A DNA stretch of 64,000 bases, taken from NCBI GenBank assembly GCA_000827205.1, contig KN832558.1, positions 717,231 to 781,230 of the forward strand, in the 5' to 3' direction. Below, one piece after another: positions 1 to 11,411 of the stretch. The notes beneath the pieces are model-generated. The model saw nothing but the letters and a program-made list of their open reading frames with translations. It was not told where the DNA came from and searched no databases. Positions within the stretch are counted from its first letter, which is position 1. The number at the start of each line of letters is the position of its first letter. A program made the position numbers and the translations under genes. Source of the stretch: Plicaturopsis crispa FD-325 SS-3. Its lineage: Eukaryota > Basidiomycota > Agaricomycetes > Amylocorticiales > Amylocorticiaceae.

Positions 1-1367
1 GATGATCGGACGTGGCCTCTTGCACGAAGTAAATGGTTGCGTCAGTACGGGAAAGGAAGTGAGCAACTCCCACCACGCTTTATCCGTCCAGCGACCTAAA
101 CCACACAGGCAAACGTCTACCACGCACTATCCCCCGACCAAGCGCATCTGGCACTCAAGATTTACAAGACCTCTATCCTAGTATTCAAAGACCGAGATCG
201 GTATGTCACGGGCGAATATCGTTTTAGGCGTGGATACAGCCGCCGAAACCCTCGAAAGATGGTGCGCTTATGGGCAGAGAAGGAAATGCGCAATTTGCGG
301 CGGCTCGTTACGGCAGGTATTCCCTGCCCAGATCCAATAGAGGTCAGAGAAAATGTGCTCGTCATGACTTTCCTCGGAGACAAGGAGGGATGGTGCGTCT
401 CCAATTTATTTCGATCCTGTATTTCGAAGTAACCGTTCAAACCAGGGCTTCGCCGCGTTTAAAAGATGCTGAGATCCCTACATCGGAGTATCCCGCACTG
501 TACGAAGAACTCCTATTGAACATGCGCAAAATGTACCACCAGTGTAAACTCGTGCACGCCGATCTCTCCGAGTACAACATCCTTTACCACAACGCGCACC
601 TGTACATCATCGACGTCTCGCAAAGCGTCGAGCACGACCATCCGGCCGCCTTCGATTTCCTGCGGAGCGACATTAAGAATGTCGAGGACTATTTTGGCAG
701 GATGGGCGTCCGAGGTCTTGGCCTGAGGCGCTGCTTCGAGTTCGTGACTACGGAGGTACTCTCTGGGGGCAGCGACATCGAGGTGCTGCGAAAGTGGCTC
801 GAGGAGGAGGCTGTGGAAGAGGAGGATGGTCCCAACGACGATGTCAACGTCGCGGATGTAGCATCCGGCGCTGCTGCGCATGAGGACTCCGTGTTCCTCC
901 AGTCATATATTCCACGGACGCTTAATGAAGTATACGACCCCGAGCGCGACGTAGCGGTTGTTAATCAGGGCGGAGGCAAAGGGCTCATCTACGCAGACAC
1001 TATTGGGCTCGTACAACCTTCGAAAACGCAGGCGCCGGCACTGGACGCTCAACCCAAGAAACTTCGCTTCGAAGAGACCGATGAAGACAGCTCTGCGAGT
1101 GGTAGTGACAGTGAAGAGGGTGAGGACGAGGACGAGGCAGACGTAGATGGCCCTGAACATGTCGATCGCAAACCTAGAGGACACAGGCATGAAGACCGGG
1201 ACGCCAAAAGGGTTCGTTCTCGTTTGATCTCTATCTTGTTGACTTGCTCATCTCGCATGTAGGAGCGGAAAAAGGCCGTCAAAGCTGAAGCAAGGGAAAA
1301 GCGAAAGCACAAAATCCCCAAAGCCGACAAGAAGCGAAAAATCAAAACCACCTCACGGTCGGCCTAA
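1..1367 (+). CDS. RIO1: RIO1 atypical serine/threonine kinase (5' end outside window)
   Basis: RIO1 kinases act in late cytoplasmic maturation of the 40S ribosomal subunit. Exons read as <1..58, 109..392, 446..1211 and 1263..1367. The frame stays open across three short introns (59-108, 393-445, 1212-1262). Visible RIO1 features, in order: the nucleotide-binding stretch STGKEANVYHA, split by the first intron; the conserved EYRFRRGY and [17 protein letters not shown]; the catalytic loop HADLSEYN; and the metal-binding [13 protein letters not shown]. The C-terminus is acidic (an E/D/S-rich run near 1080-1140) and then strongly basic ([15 protein letters not shown]), as in family members. The last intron begins GTTCGT rather than GTRNGT. 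The start codon and N-terminal winged-helix part lie upstream of the window. Assignment rests on dense motif agreement; exon edges are my inference from phase. Confidence 0.95.
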
Positions 1368-1479
1368 TTGCACAGTATGTCTGTATTGCGGGAGAGAGGG
1401 AAGTATTACCAAAAGCTGTGTACGATGTAAATGTATAAGTATATCCAGTGTTACTTTTTTCGCGGACGCCCTGCAGTGA

Positions 1480-3808
1480 TCATGCGTCGGTGATGCACCC
1501 GTGGCTTGCGTCGGTCACCGTTTTGACGTATTTGAACAGCGTGCCCTGGTTGACCTTCAGCGGGGGTGCTACCCATGCCTCTCTCCGCTTTGCGAGCTCC
1601 TCGGGCGAGACGTGCAGCTCCATGGTGTTGGTGACGGCGTTGATGGAGATGATGTCTCCGTCCTTCACGAGCGCGATGGGTCCACCGACTTGAGCCTCTG
1701 GGACGACGTGACCGATACAGAAACCGTGCGATCTACCGCGACATCAGTTTCGAGGCGGAATTTGCGTGAAGATTGAAGGGACTCACCCGCCACTGAATCG
1801 TCCGTCCGTGAGCGAAGCGACGTCCATGCCAAGACCAGCACCCATGATCAGACTGGTGGGCTTAAGCATCTCAGGCATGCCTGGGTACAATATGCGTCAG
1901 GAAATAGCTTCCAGTAGGGAACGTGAAAAAAATTACCAGGTCCACCCTTGGGGCCAAGGTAGCGCAAGATCACGACCGTCTTTACACCTTTCTTGATGGA
2001 GCCGCTCTCGACAGCCTGGACAAACTCATCCTCGCTGTCGAATGTCCTGGCCGATCCTGTGAACTCGAGACCCTCTTTACCGGTGATCTTGGCTACTGCG
2101 CCTCCAGGTGCGAGGTTGCCCTTGAGAATCCTGCTCACAGTTATCAGTATCATCCACCTCGATTCATATAGAATAGATTGACCTGATATGGCCGGTTGCC
2201 TTGAGCGGCTTGTCGAGGGGACGGATGACATCCTGCGTAGGCGAGAGCTCGCCATACTTGTGCGTCCATTCCTCAAGGTTCTCACCAAGAGTGCGTCCAG
2301 TGACCGTCATATTGTTACCGTCGATCAGCTTGTTTTTAAGAAGGTATGCCAGGATCTCTGCACAAGCACAGGAACCGTGAGTGAGGTCCTGGTAGCAGGC
2401 GGGTTCGCAACTTACTGGGGGTGCCGCCAATCCGGTATACATCTTCCATGACGTATTTACCGCTGGGCTTGATGTCAGCAAGGAAGGGGATGCGCTCGGA
2501 CACGCTCGCAAAGTCGTCGATGTCGAGTTTGATCCCGACGGAGTGAGCGACGGCGATCAGATGCAGCACTGCGTTGGTAGAGCCGCCCATGATCATCGTG
2601 AGGACCTACAATCGTCCTTAGCTGAACAGCGGGGAGATGACATTGAACAAAACGCACCATAGCGTTCTCAAAGGCAGAACGTGTCATGATATCCCGCGGC
2701 AGGATCGATTTCTCAATGAGTCTGCGCATATAGGGGCCAACGGACGCGCACTCGTCTTGCTTTTCTTGGGACTGTGCAGGATACGAAGACGAGCCCGGTA
2801 ATGCCATGCCCATTGCCTCAGCTGCACTGGCCATAGTATTCGCGGTGTACATCTGCATAAAGCGATACGTGAGTTAATATCCTGGCATTGTATGACCGTA
2901 CTCACACCGCCGCATGCACCAGGACCTGGACATGCGTGTCTAATGGTGTTGTAGCGCTCCTTTTCCGCTGCTTCGGTTTTGCCGTCTTGCAGGTATTTTC
3001 CGTATGACTGGAATGCCGATACGATGTCGAGCTGTGGCGATCCTTCGCACGACCCTGCTCGTATGGATCCACCGTAGACCATAAGACCAGGCCGGTTCAA
3101 TCTCCCGACTATTGCAAACGTGGTTAAAAGGGGTATTTAGAGCGTAGAGTGTAACCACGAACGAGCCATGAGAACACCGGGCATGTTTTTGTCACAGCCC
3201 GGAACGACGACCATGCCGTCGAGCCAGTGGCCACCAGCGGCGGTCTCCACTTGGTCGGCGATGAGGTCCCGGGACTGCAGCGAGTATGTCATACCGCGAG
3301 TACCCATGCTGATTCCATCGCTGACGCCGACGGTGCCAAACTGGTATCCAATGAGGCCTGACTTTTGGAGGGAAGCCTTGATGTCTTGTCCAAGACCCAG
3401 CAAATGTCGGTTACATCTGGGAGCGCGTCAATTGGGAGGTATTACGCGTCAAACGCCTTAACTCACGGGTTTCCCTCATACCTATGCGTCGAGAATGAGC
3501 GGCCTCGTCTTCCAGGCTAGATGCATGCAGTCACTCACCAAACGCTCGCCACCCCGACTTGCGCCTTTTCAAAGTCAGAATCCTCCTTAATCCCCTCCGT
3601 AGCGTAGAGCATCGCCTAGCGCAACATCATTCGCACCCTAGAATCACGGTCCATGTGTCTGAGTACCCACCTGGCTAGCCCCTTGGGATTTTGGTTCGGT
3701 GACGATCCTGCTGAAGCGGTTCATGATAGGTTTTTCTTCGCATCTTGACGTCGTGGCGAACGTCCTCGAGGACGAGCGAAGACTTTGTGAGACAAGCTTA
3801 GACCGCAT
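1480..3808 (-). CDS. ILV3: Dihydroxy-acid dehydratase, mitochondrial (branched-chain amino acid synthesis)
   Basis: Dehydrates 2,3-dihydroxy-3-methyl acids to 2-keto acids in valine, isoleucine and leucine synthesis. Exons (minus): 3808..3671, 3615..3539, 3481..3467, 3416..3163, 3108..2906, 2852..2658, 2605..2416, 2357..2183, 2130..1937, 1880..1787, 1732..1480. This gives 595 aa, normal for the family. I start at 3808 because the first 28 residues are Arg/Ser/Thr-rich with no acidic residue before residue 24, like a mitochondrial presequence; a second in-frame Met at 3724 would remove it. The ILV3 core follows: [21 protein letters not shown], then iron-sulfur cysteines in [15 protein letters not shown] and [11 protein letters not shown], then [13 protein letters not shown] and [11 protein letters not shown]. 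Exon 3 is only 15 nt. The intron at 3162 uses a GTTCGT donor, chosen because it restores MALGRLNRP. Confidence 0.95.
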
Positions 3809-5312
3809 GGCAGGCGCCTAGTATAAAGACAGCTAAAGCGCTTTGCTGAATTTTCGAGTCAGAGCTGAATATTAGACTGCCGCCGGCAAGAATTTATGAA
3901 AACGAGTCACGAGGATTGGCTGGATTTTTCAAGATAGGGGCCATTCAGAAGAACCTCGTCGCTGCGGGTTCTCAGCCGCGGCATAGTATGAGAGCTTGAA
4001 CTTAGACAAGCAAATGCAAAGACATACTCCCGACGAGTTTCATACGGATGAAAATTCGGAGACGAACTAAGCATATACGTCCGTAGGAGAGGGCGACGGG
4101 GGGAAAGTGTTCTGGGTCCGTGGAAGCATCTCCATCCGCCGCCGCGATGCCTGTGACAACCTGTCTCCTCACCTGGCGGGATCGATTGGTGGAACCAAAG
4201 CGGGAGAGAAAAAGGGGACAGCAATAGCGTGCACCGAAAGATTCCCGACAAATTTTGGCTGCCCCGTGTTTCGACGAGGAGAGATCGTGCAAAATTTTGA
4301 GAGGTGATCGAGAATCAGAAAAAATAGGAACTCAGATCAGAGGACACGTGTGGCCCTTCGTGCAAGACAACCGCACTCGAAAAAAACGCTCGTCTTTGCG
4401 CGAGGCTCTCGGTATGCTTCGAGGCGACGGACATACCGAGCAGGAGAGGTATTTCGAGGCGTTGAAGGACGCACTAGGGTCGGATATTAATTTTGAGCAA
4501 GTTACCGATGAGCGGGTTCGCTTTCCACATATCCGGATTTGGCGAGCAAAGCTGGACGATAGAATCATTGGAAGCCTGAAAGATCTTCCACACGATCGTG
4601 TTTCACTATGTGGGGCACAAAAAAATCTCAACAGGGGTTGACAGAGTCCAGTAATGCGCGGCAGCTATATTCTACCGCTCAATGCCTGCGGCAAGTCTGC
4701 AGCCTACAATTTTGGTCTCGCGGTGAGAGACGCAGTGAGTGGGATGTCGCGCTCGAGAGAGGGAGAGAGAGGCGACAACTGTGACGGTCTATAACCGGTG
4801 GCACAAGATCAGAAGCCAGAGCGAATATATTTGACATATCTGTTTCGAGGGGAGGAAAACACGCACCTGCTGGAGTCGAAATATCGAACCAGTCTGTTAC
4901 CACAGAGCTGGGTTATGTTGCCGGACGCGGGTCCACTCGCCGGAATTTTGGCTGACGCCGCCACCTCTTGCGGTGGAGATTCGAGTGGATTCGCTCCCTC
5001 GTCTCACCAGCGTCCTTGCATGCCCGTCCAGTCCCGGCGGATGCAAACCTGAAGGGAGGATCGTCAACTCAATCCACGCCAAACGACCTCCTAAGCCGGA
5101 AACAGTTCACCCACCTGGTTTCATCGGAGCAAAAACGTCGTACGGGGTACGAGCCCTCTGGACGCCTTTTACAGGGGGCCAGCGACGAATGGTCTGCATA
5201 ATTTACTGGGTCTCTTGTCTCCCCCCTCCACGATCTTTTATCGCCTCGCTATTGAACGACCGGCCAGTGGCCTTTTCTGCGTTATCCACGCGTACCCTCG
5301 GAAGCCTGCAGC
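3809..5312. other. Intergenic region between divergent ILV3 and a Zn2Cys6 gene
   Basis: About 1.5 kb shared upstream DNA of two divergently transcribed genes. Open frames here (for example 4255-4641 on the plus strand) match no family I know and lack convincing structure. It probably holds both promoters and a long 5' leader of the downstream regulator. No RNA gene or repeat was recognised. Confidence 0.5.
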
Positions 5313-7406
5313 ATGTCGGGAGGCGGATCGGGCGAAAAGGATGAAGGTCTTTCCCCTCATTTAAGAAATATTGCGCTCCCTGGACCCCCGCGCCGACAGG
5401 GCCCGTATCCTGAGGAGGAGGAAGAGCAGCAGGGGCGCCGCGAGACATATCCCCCCCGATACGCCCCCTCCTCCGCCTTTCACTCGCAGGCGACTGCCCC
5501 CCGCGAGACGCCCTTCGGGTCCTTATTACCGGCGGTATTTGGGGAGCACCCTGGGCCGTCGCGGCGGGGGGACGAGCAGAGTGCGCGGCCGAGTGGTCCA
5601 AGCTGGTCGCAAGCCTCGTGGGCCCCGCCTCCCGACCCCCTGGCGCAGTCATCGCGCGGCCAATCGGTGCGAAGTTCGCAATCAAGTTACACAGATCCGC
5701 ACCGAGGACCGTACCACGAAGATGAGCGGGCGCGAATGGCGGGGCCGTCCTCGCAGCGGGAGCCGTCCCCGCCCCGGCGAATCGTCCGAGAACCGCAGGG
5801 GTACCACCATTACGACGATCACGGCCGTGTCGCCTCCGAGAGCGAGCGATATTACACCAGTCGCTCGCAGGAGGCCTTCGTGGGGCCCTCGACACATCGT
5901 GCCCGACCTGTCCCTCCTGCCGACACTTCTTCCATTCCTCATGGTTCGCAAATCCGCCCCGCCCATCGCGATCCTGGATTTCGCACTGCTGCTGCTCCGC
6001 AGAGCGTCCCTGTCCACACACAGGTGCAGCTGCCGTCGATCGAGACGCTTCTTGTCAGGCAGTCTGGCGAGCTGCGTCAGCAGCCAAGCACGTACCCTGT
6101 TCATGAACGGCAGCCACATCGTCGACATACCGAAGGATATTATCCGCCTCGACCGCAGGATCAGCCGCAATCGAGGGACTATGCTGGGGAAATTTCGCGC
6201 ATGCAGCAAGCAGCGCAGAGCCAATATCGGCCTACTGCCTCACGTACGTCGTCTCCGCTCCTAGATGCTTGGATTTCGAGTTTGATTTTTTGCGATGTAG
6301 ATTTTACGCCAGGGCCACCGCCAGAGGATGAGCGGATGATTCGCCGCCAGCCCTCCAGGCAATCGATAGCGGCACCTCCGTTCGCAGCGCCGCCGCCATA
6401 TGCCCCTCGGACGGAAATTCTGCCCCCGCCCCCAGATAATGAGGAGCGTTTGCTGCGCCGTCAATCTTCCAGGCAATCGGTAGCGGCACCGTCGTACGCG
6501 CCGCCGCCATACACCACCTCCCTGGCTGATATCCGGCCTTCCGCAGAGGGGTCGATTGAGCATGCGCCCACCCTCCCGCCGTTTTCGGTGCAGCCGCCCG
6601 CGAGAATGCCGTCGTTCAGGGCCTACCAGCCGCGGCCGACGCCGCTCTCAGACCTAGCTGCACAAGAGGGTCTTCAGACTCGCGAAGGGGATGAACGGAG
6701 TGGCATGCAGGCGGGTCCACCCCCCACATACAGTCGCGTCGACCCTCAGGGGCGCATCCAGAAGCCGTATCAAAAGGTGCCTCTAGCTTGTGAATTCTGC
6801 AAAAGTGCGCACACATTTTTTTGCCTGGAGGAAGCGAAAAGAACGATTATATTAACCTGGGTATGTGTAGAGCGCAAGATCCGATGCGATGGCGACCGAC
6901 CGTGCTGGAACTGCCTGTCTCGCGGGGTACATTGCGAATACGCGATCCGGCGACGAACGCGGGGGCCCGGGAAAGCGCCAAAAGGATCAAGAAAGAAGAA
7001 CTCGGGCAAGGCGCGCGCTGCGTCGACCACATCCTCGTCATCGCAGTATCCCCCATCTACGTACGCGTCGAGCAGCCATCTATCAGAGAGCATCTCTCCT
7101 ACGAGCGAGACGCAACCGCAGGACCTCGTGTTCGGGCACCAGAGGGATCCGACGCTGCCATTTGCGGGGCTTGCGGAAAGGTACCCGGCCTCTTTGGAAC
7201 AGCCACAAGCAGGGCCTAGCCGACGGTCCAGAGGGCGCACTGCGGGCGGAAGACTATCGATCTCGGAGGACGAGGCCCCGCGAGCGCCGAAGAAAGTCAA
7301 ACGAGAAGACCACGTCGAGTATTCAAGGCCGCACGGACGGCAGGACGACGACGAGGAGGACGAAGACGACTACGACGACTACGACGAGGACGAGGAAGAG
7401 GGCTGA
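5313..7406 (+). CDS. Zn2Cys6 transcription factor with long disordered N-terminus and acidic tail
   Basis: Predicted DNA-binding regulator. Exons 5313..6243, 6301..6804 and 6871..7406 give 656 aa. The zinc cluster is created by the second splice: CEFCKKRKIRCDG, then CWNCLSRGVHC, which fits C-x2-C-x6-C-x6-C-x2-C-x6-C. Without removing 6805-6870 the cluster is broken, so this intron is firm. The 6244-6300 intron is 57 nt and in frame, so it is less certain. Residues before the cluster are Pro/Arg/Ser/Gln-rich and look disordered; two copies of an RRQ(P/S)SRQS motif occur near 6342 and 6459. The C-terminus is a basic KKVKRE patch and then an almost pure Asp/Glu run. No fungal-specific middle homology domain was seen. 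Targets cannot be inferred. Confidence 0.85.
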   Translation: MSGGGSGEKDEGLSPHLRNIALPGPPRRQGPYPEEEEEQQGRRETYPPRYAPSSAFHSQATAPRETPFGSLLPAVFGEHPGPSRRGDEQSARPSGPSWSQASWAPPPDPLAQSSRGQSVRSSQSSYTDPHRGPYHEDERARMAGPSSQREPSPPRRIVREPQGYHHYDDHGRVASESERYYTSRSQEAFVGPSTHRARPVPPADTSSIPHGSQIRPAHRDPGFRTAAAPQSVPVHTQVQLPSIETLLVRQSGELRQQPSTYPVHERQPHRRHTEGYYPPRPQDQPQSRDYAGEISRMQQAAQSQYRPTASRTSSPLLDAWISSLIFCDVDFTPGPPPEDERMIRRQPSRQSIAAPPFAAPPPYAPRTEILPPPPDNEERLLRRQSSRQSVAAPSYAPPPYTTSLADIRPSAEGSIEHAPTLPPFSVQPPARMPSFRAYQPRPTPLSDLAAQEGLQTREGDERSGMQAGPPPTYSRVDPQGRIQKPYQKVPLACEFCKSAHTFFCLEEAKRTIILTWVCVERKIRCDGDRPCWNCLSRGVHCEYAIRRRTRGPGKAPKGSRKKNSGKARAASTTSSSSQYPPSTYASSSHLSESISPTSETQPQDLVFGHQRDPTLPFAGLAERYPASLEQPQAGPSRRSRGRTAGGRLSISEDEAPRAPKKVKREDHVEYSRPHGRQDDDEEDEDDYDDYDEDEEEG

Positions 7407-7881
7407 ATACTTATTATCATTATTGCTCTCGACGACGGTGCTGCTGCGTTCATATCCGTGGCTTCCGCTTTACGTATCTGCGGTGGTTCAGCGGCGCTCC
7501 TTCGCACACACAACAACACATCCCAAAAAACCTGGAGTTTTTTTTCTTTCTTTCTCTAACGTCTGCTGCTAATTTTTCCACCTATTTTTATTGCACACTT
7601 TGACTGATGCTACGCTAGATAATGCTAATGGGTAGACGTAGAAAGTATAGTCGGTAACGTAGAGCTACAATACTATGTTATATTAAGCGAATACAGAGAA
7701 ATGAAACGCTAACGGGACCCGATTGGGCCGGAGGATATATTGCGAGCCGGGGCCGACTGACACTTTCTTCGATCTTTTCGACTTCGAAGGCCTGTGTTTA
7801 TCACTCGGTCGTCTCCCCGCGAGGCAACCTCGCTGTGACCGTCGTCGTCCAGGTCAGTTCCTCTCCTTTACCCCCTCCGCC
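7407..7881. other. Intergenic
   Basis: 475 bases between two plus-strand genes. It holds the 3' UTR of the Zn2Cys6 gene, with T-rich stretches near 7540-7590, and the promoter of the septin-like gene. No other feature seen. Confidence 0.4.
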
Positions 7882-10863
7882 ATGGTCAATTCCGATACAA
7901 AGCATAGGCTCGACGAGGACGACCGTTCGAGCCTCATGCCCGCACTCTCTACCCCGCTTAATTACCCCGCTTCCCTCTCTCAAAACGGCGCCCAAGCCGC
8001 CGCCGCTATCGAGCCCGGTGTCGCAAATGTCGGCGCTTACACTCTCATGGTCGCTGGTCAGCGCACAGGAAAGACTTCGTTTCTGAGGCTCCTGTTAGAC
8101 ACCAGCGATATCTCTCCGTCCACTACCAAGGATCAGCTCGCCTCCGTCGCCAAATTCGTCCAGGGTTGCAGCGGCCATACCTCCAACATTCGCACCGCCT
8201 CCATAGATGTCGAGCTTGACACCCTCGGTAATGGCGTCCTGCAGCGTCTCGGCTTGACGCTGGTCGACACCCCGTCGTTGGACTTTCAAGACGAGGCCTC
8301 GGCGGAGAGGCTAGTGCTCGAGATCCTGAGACACGTTGATTCACGGCTGGCGGAGGGCATTGAAGACGTAAGTTCTCGTCCTCGCCTGCACCCGCTCAAG
8401 ACTCTCAATTCCAGTATCTACAGGAGTGGAAGGCCCGCAGCGGGGATCACCACGTCCATCTGTGCGTGGGCCGCAATTTGGATCAATCCGCGCCGATAGC
8501 TCACCGACATTTGCAGATGCATCTATTTTCTGGATCCCGATCAGATAGTTCCGCCATGTGTGCCTGGACCCCCAGCACCGCTCGTGTCCCGCACACATGC
8601 CGCCAGCTTCTCCCAGCCCGAGCTCGAGCCCGTCATCCTCGAACCACCTGTCACCACCAATCCCTCCCTATGCCGACCTACGCTGCCCGCGTCCGAAATC
8701 ACTACGATACGCCGGCTCTCCGCCCGCGTCAATGTCCTTCCCGTCGTAGCGCGCGCCGACACCTTGACCAACGACCGCCTGGCGGCTGTTAAGAACGCTA
8801 TACGCCGAGACTTGGCGGAGGCCGGTATTGGTTTCGGCATATTTGACATGGACAGCCATGCTCAGTACCCTACTCATCTGGACAGTGCCAGCTTACCTTC
8901 TGGATCCTCCAACGGCGACCCTTCTAATGGCTACGGGACCCATGTTAGCGGACCTCCATCCTCGGCGGCCAGTACATCTTCTCCCGTCTCACCTCCCGCA
9001 TCGCCACTCCCTCGATTGCCCTACGCGCTCATTTCACCGGATATTTACTCCCACAGCGACGGTGTTCCCCGAGTCTTACCGCCTCGGCACGAACTCGCGC
9101 TTCAATACACTCCTTCCAATCGTCAAACCACTCCTCCCAAGCTCGCAAAGGGCAAATTCGTGCGCAACTATAGATGGGGATCTATGGACGTGCTCGACCC
9201 CGCTCACAGCGACTTTCTTCCCCTGCGCAATGCAATCTTCCATCACATGGAGGTAGGCCGCATTTGGCTTTGCTGCGCTGTCCTGTACTCACGCTATTTG
9301 TCTTGCAGACGTTGCAGAAATACACTCGCGAATATCTGTTCCAGAAATTCCGAGTGGACTATCAACAGCAGCAGCAACAGCAGTCGCTATCCCACCACAT
9401 GTCTTCGGGGATGTCAACGCATTCGCATGCTCCGTCTCTTACGCACGTTGCCCGACCAATTTTGGCTATCGACACCGCCCAGCACGGGCCCATGAGGAGA
9501 CCCCCTTCGCTGTCGAGCGCTCGCAACATGAACCTAGGCCCTGATATGCGGTCTGGGCCAATCATCCGCACGGCTCAGGACACGAGCTCGTCCAATATGT
9601 CCGTCAAATCCTCCGGGCCAGGAGCCAGTAAGTTCTTATCTACTCACCTTACCCGATTAGGACTGGAAATCATCACCCTAAATTTCGGCCTTCCCACCCG
9701 CGGGGTAACGTGTTCTGATCCGTCTCTATTTCCAGGGTCCTCGCGACAGCGGACGAAAAAGATCACCGTCGCGTGCAACTTTTGTCGCTGTGAGTTCCGT
9801 CTGGGTCCCCCTGCTGATGATAGCGCAATCTTGTTGACGTCTTGCTCCAGCACGTAAACTCAAATGCGACGGCCTGCAGCCGTGCACGCAATGCCAGAAG
9901 CGGTCGCATCCGTGCGACTACATGGCACAAAACAAGCGCCGGGGGACCCTGCGGCAACGTCGGGCTGGCGAAGATAGCGACAGCGACGGCGAAGGTGCCA
10001 GTGGGGAGGACCGATCTGCGGATGCAGACGAACCTTCCGTCTCCCCGGAAGTGCCCTCCCAACCGTTATCGCGGCGAAGCTCAAACGTGGGAAGGCTGCC
10101 TGCAGAATCAGACACGTTTTCGTCTGCGTCCGGCGGCTTGACGGAATCGTACACCCATCCGCCTCCGCTCCCCCCGGTACGGACGAAGCCCCATGCCTCG
10201 CTCTCTCCTGCAGAGTCGCGCAGCATGTTCCGGGATACGGAGCTCCCGCATATCGCCACACTCTCCTTACCTGATACGTCGGCGACCTCTATGGACGCCC
10301 CTCTGCCCCCCATCAGGCCGGTATCGGACCACTCGACGCAAAGGAAGCGTGCATCGACTGTGCCCGGCAAAGCTACCCGCAACGCATCGACGTCTGGACC
10401 AAAGATTGTGGCGTGCAATTTCTGTCGAGGTTAGTGCGGCAACTTGAAACTGCCGAATGCACTCTAACGCGATGTAACGCATCTAGCACGGAAGACAAAA
10501 TGCGACGGCGCCCATCCAGCGTGTTCGAGTTGCGTTCGCCGCTCACTCGCGTGCACGTATATCCACGATGCGGCGGCCAACAACGGACCATCACAGAGAA
10601 AAGCTTCGCGGCGTGCCTCCGCTTCGGTAAAGGGCCGCTCTCCCTCCCCGCATTCCCCCCAGCTCCAGTCCTCCTCTTCACACACTGGCCACCTGGTCCG
10701 GCCGCATTCGGATGCCGAATCTATGTACGGGCGCCGCGACCACAGCCACGAGGACAGCGATATCGACCTCAAGAGGTCCTTCGAGGACGACTCCGACATG
10801 CCCCACTCTCAAAAGAAAATGCGTCTGGACGGTCCCTCCCTGATGATCGCTAGCATACGCTAA
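7882..10863 (+). CDS. Septin-like GTPase fused to two Zn2Cys6 zinc clusters
   Basis: Exons 7882..8367, 8415..8461, 8517..9252, 9309..9627, 9736..9789, 9851..10429 and 10487..10863; all phases agree and give 865 aa. Residues 50-500 resemble a septin GTPase: P-loop GQRTGKTS (59-66), switch-II DTPSLD (129-134, Gly of DTPG replaced by Ser), VARAD where septins have AKAD, and the septin-unique-element-like RNYRWGSMDVLDPAHSDFLPLR. A Gln run and Ser/Pro-rich linker follow. Then come two complete zinc clusters, CNFCRSRKLKC...CTQC...C (Cys 543-569) and CNFCRARKTKC...CSSC...C (Cys 736-763), each assembled across its own intron after the second Cys. No stop codon or ATG lies between septin and zinc parts (9628-9789), which argues for one gene. 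The neighbour at 11412 is a paralogue without zinc clusters. Function of the fusion is unknown. Confidence 0.85.
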
Positions 10864-11411
10864 TCCTCCCCTCCATCCATTCCTTGGCCACGGATTTGTA
10901 GAAAGCCACCCCTTCATCATCATATGCGCCTCATTCTTTCGTATTTACTTGGGCCGCGGTGGGATCGCATCATATCCTGCATCCGCAATCATTCACTTCG
11001 CTGGACTGTAACTGTATTTCATTTTCATTTTCTCTTTCACTTTTTTGGGTGTTATGTAAATTTGGTTCCCGCTGTAGGGGATTGTAGTACGTCGGGGAGA
11101 GGATCTCATTCTGTCGTTGTTTTTTATCGTGGACTCTGTTTCAGCTGCTCTGGTCTCTTATACATACTGCAATGATTTACTCTGGGAAATACTCTAATCT
11201 TGCTTTCCGCCGGCAGACAGACGTGCAAGTAAATATTGTGGCAGGATGCATACGACGCGTCGTCGCGACTCGACGCTCAGGGGCCTTCGAAATTATCGGC
11301 AAGGTTCTCACAACGATATATTGGCAACGACCACTTTCGTGCTATATCCTCTTTGTTCACAGTACACTCCAGATCGTACCGTGCTTTCCACTCTCGTTTT
11401 GCCGGTAGGCA
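10864..11411. other. Intergenic between the two septin-like genes
   Basis: 548 bases with T-rich tracts near 11010-11060. Presumed terminator of the fusion gene and promoter of the paralogue. No gene recognised. Confidence 0.4.

Noticed and set aside
4255-4641. 128-codon plus-strand frame between ILV3 and the Zn2Cys6 gene
   Set aside because: No recognisable family, no splice-linked extension, and it sits in the shared promoter region.
5203-6021. 272-codon minus-strand frame
   Set aside because: Antisense shadow of the proline-rich first exon of the Zn2Cys6 regulator.
9628-9735. Boundary between a septin gene and a separate zinc-cluster gene
   Set aside because: This 108-nt intron is longer than its neighbours, but has GTAAGT and TTCCAG ends, the phases match, and neither a stop before it nor a start codon after it was found.
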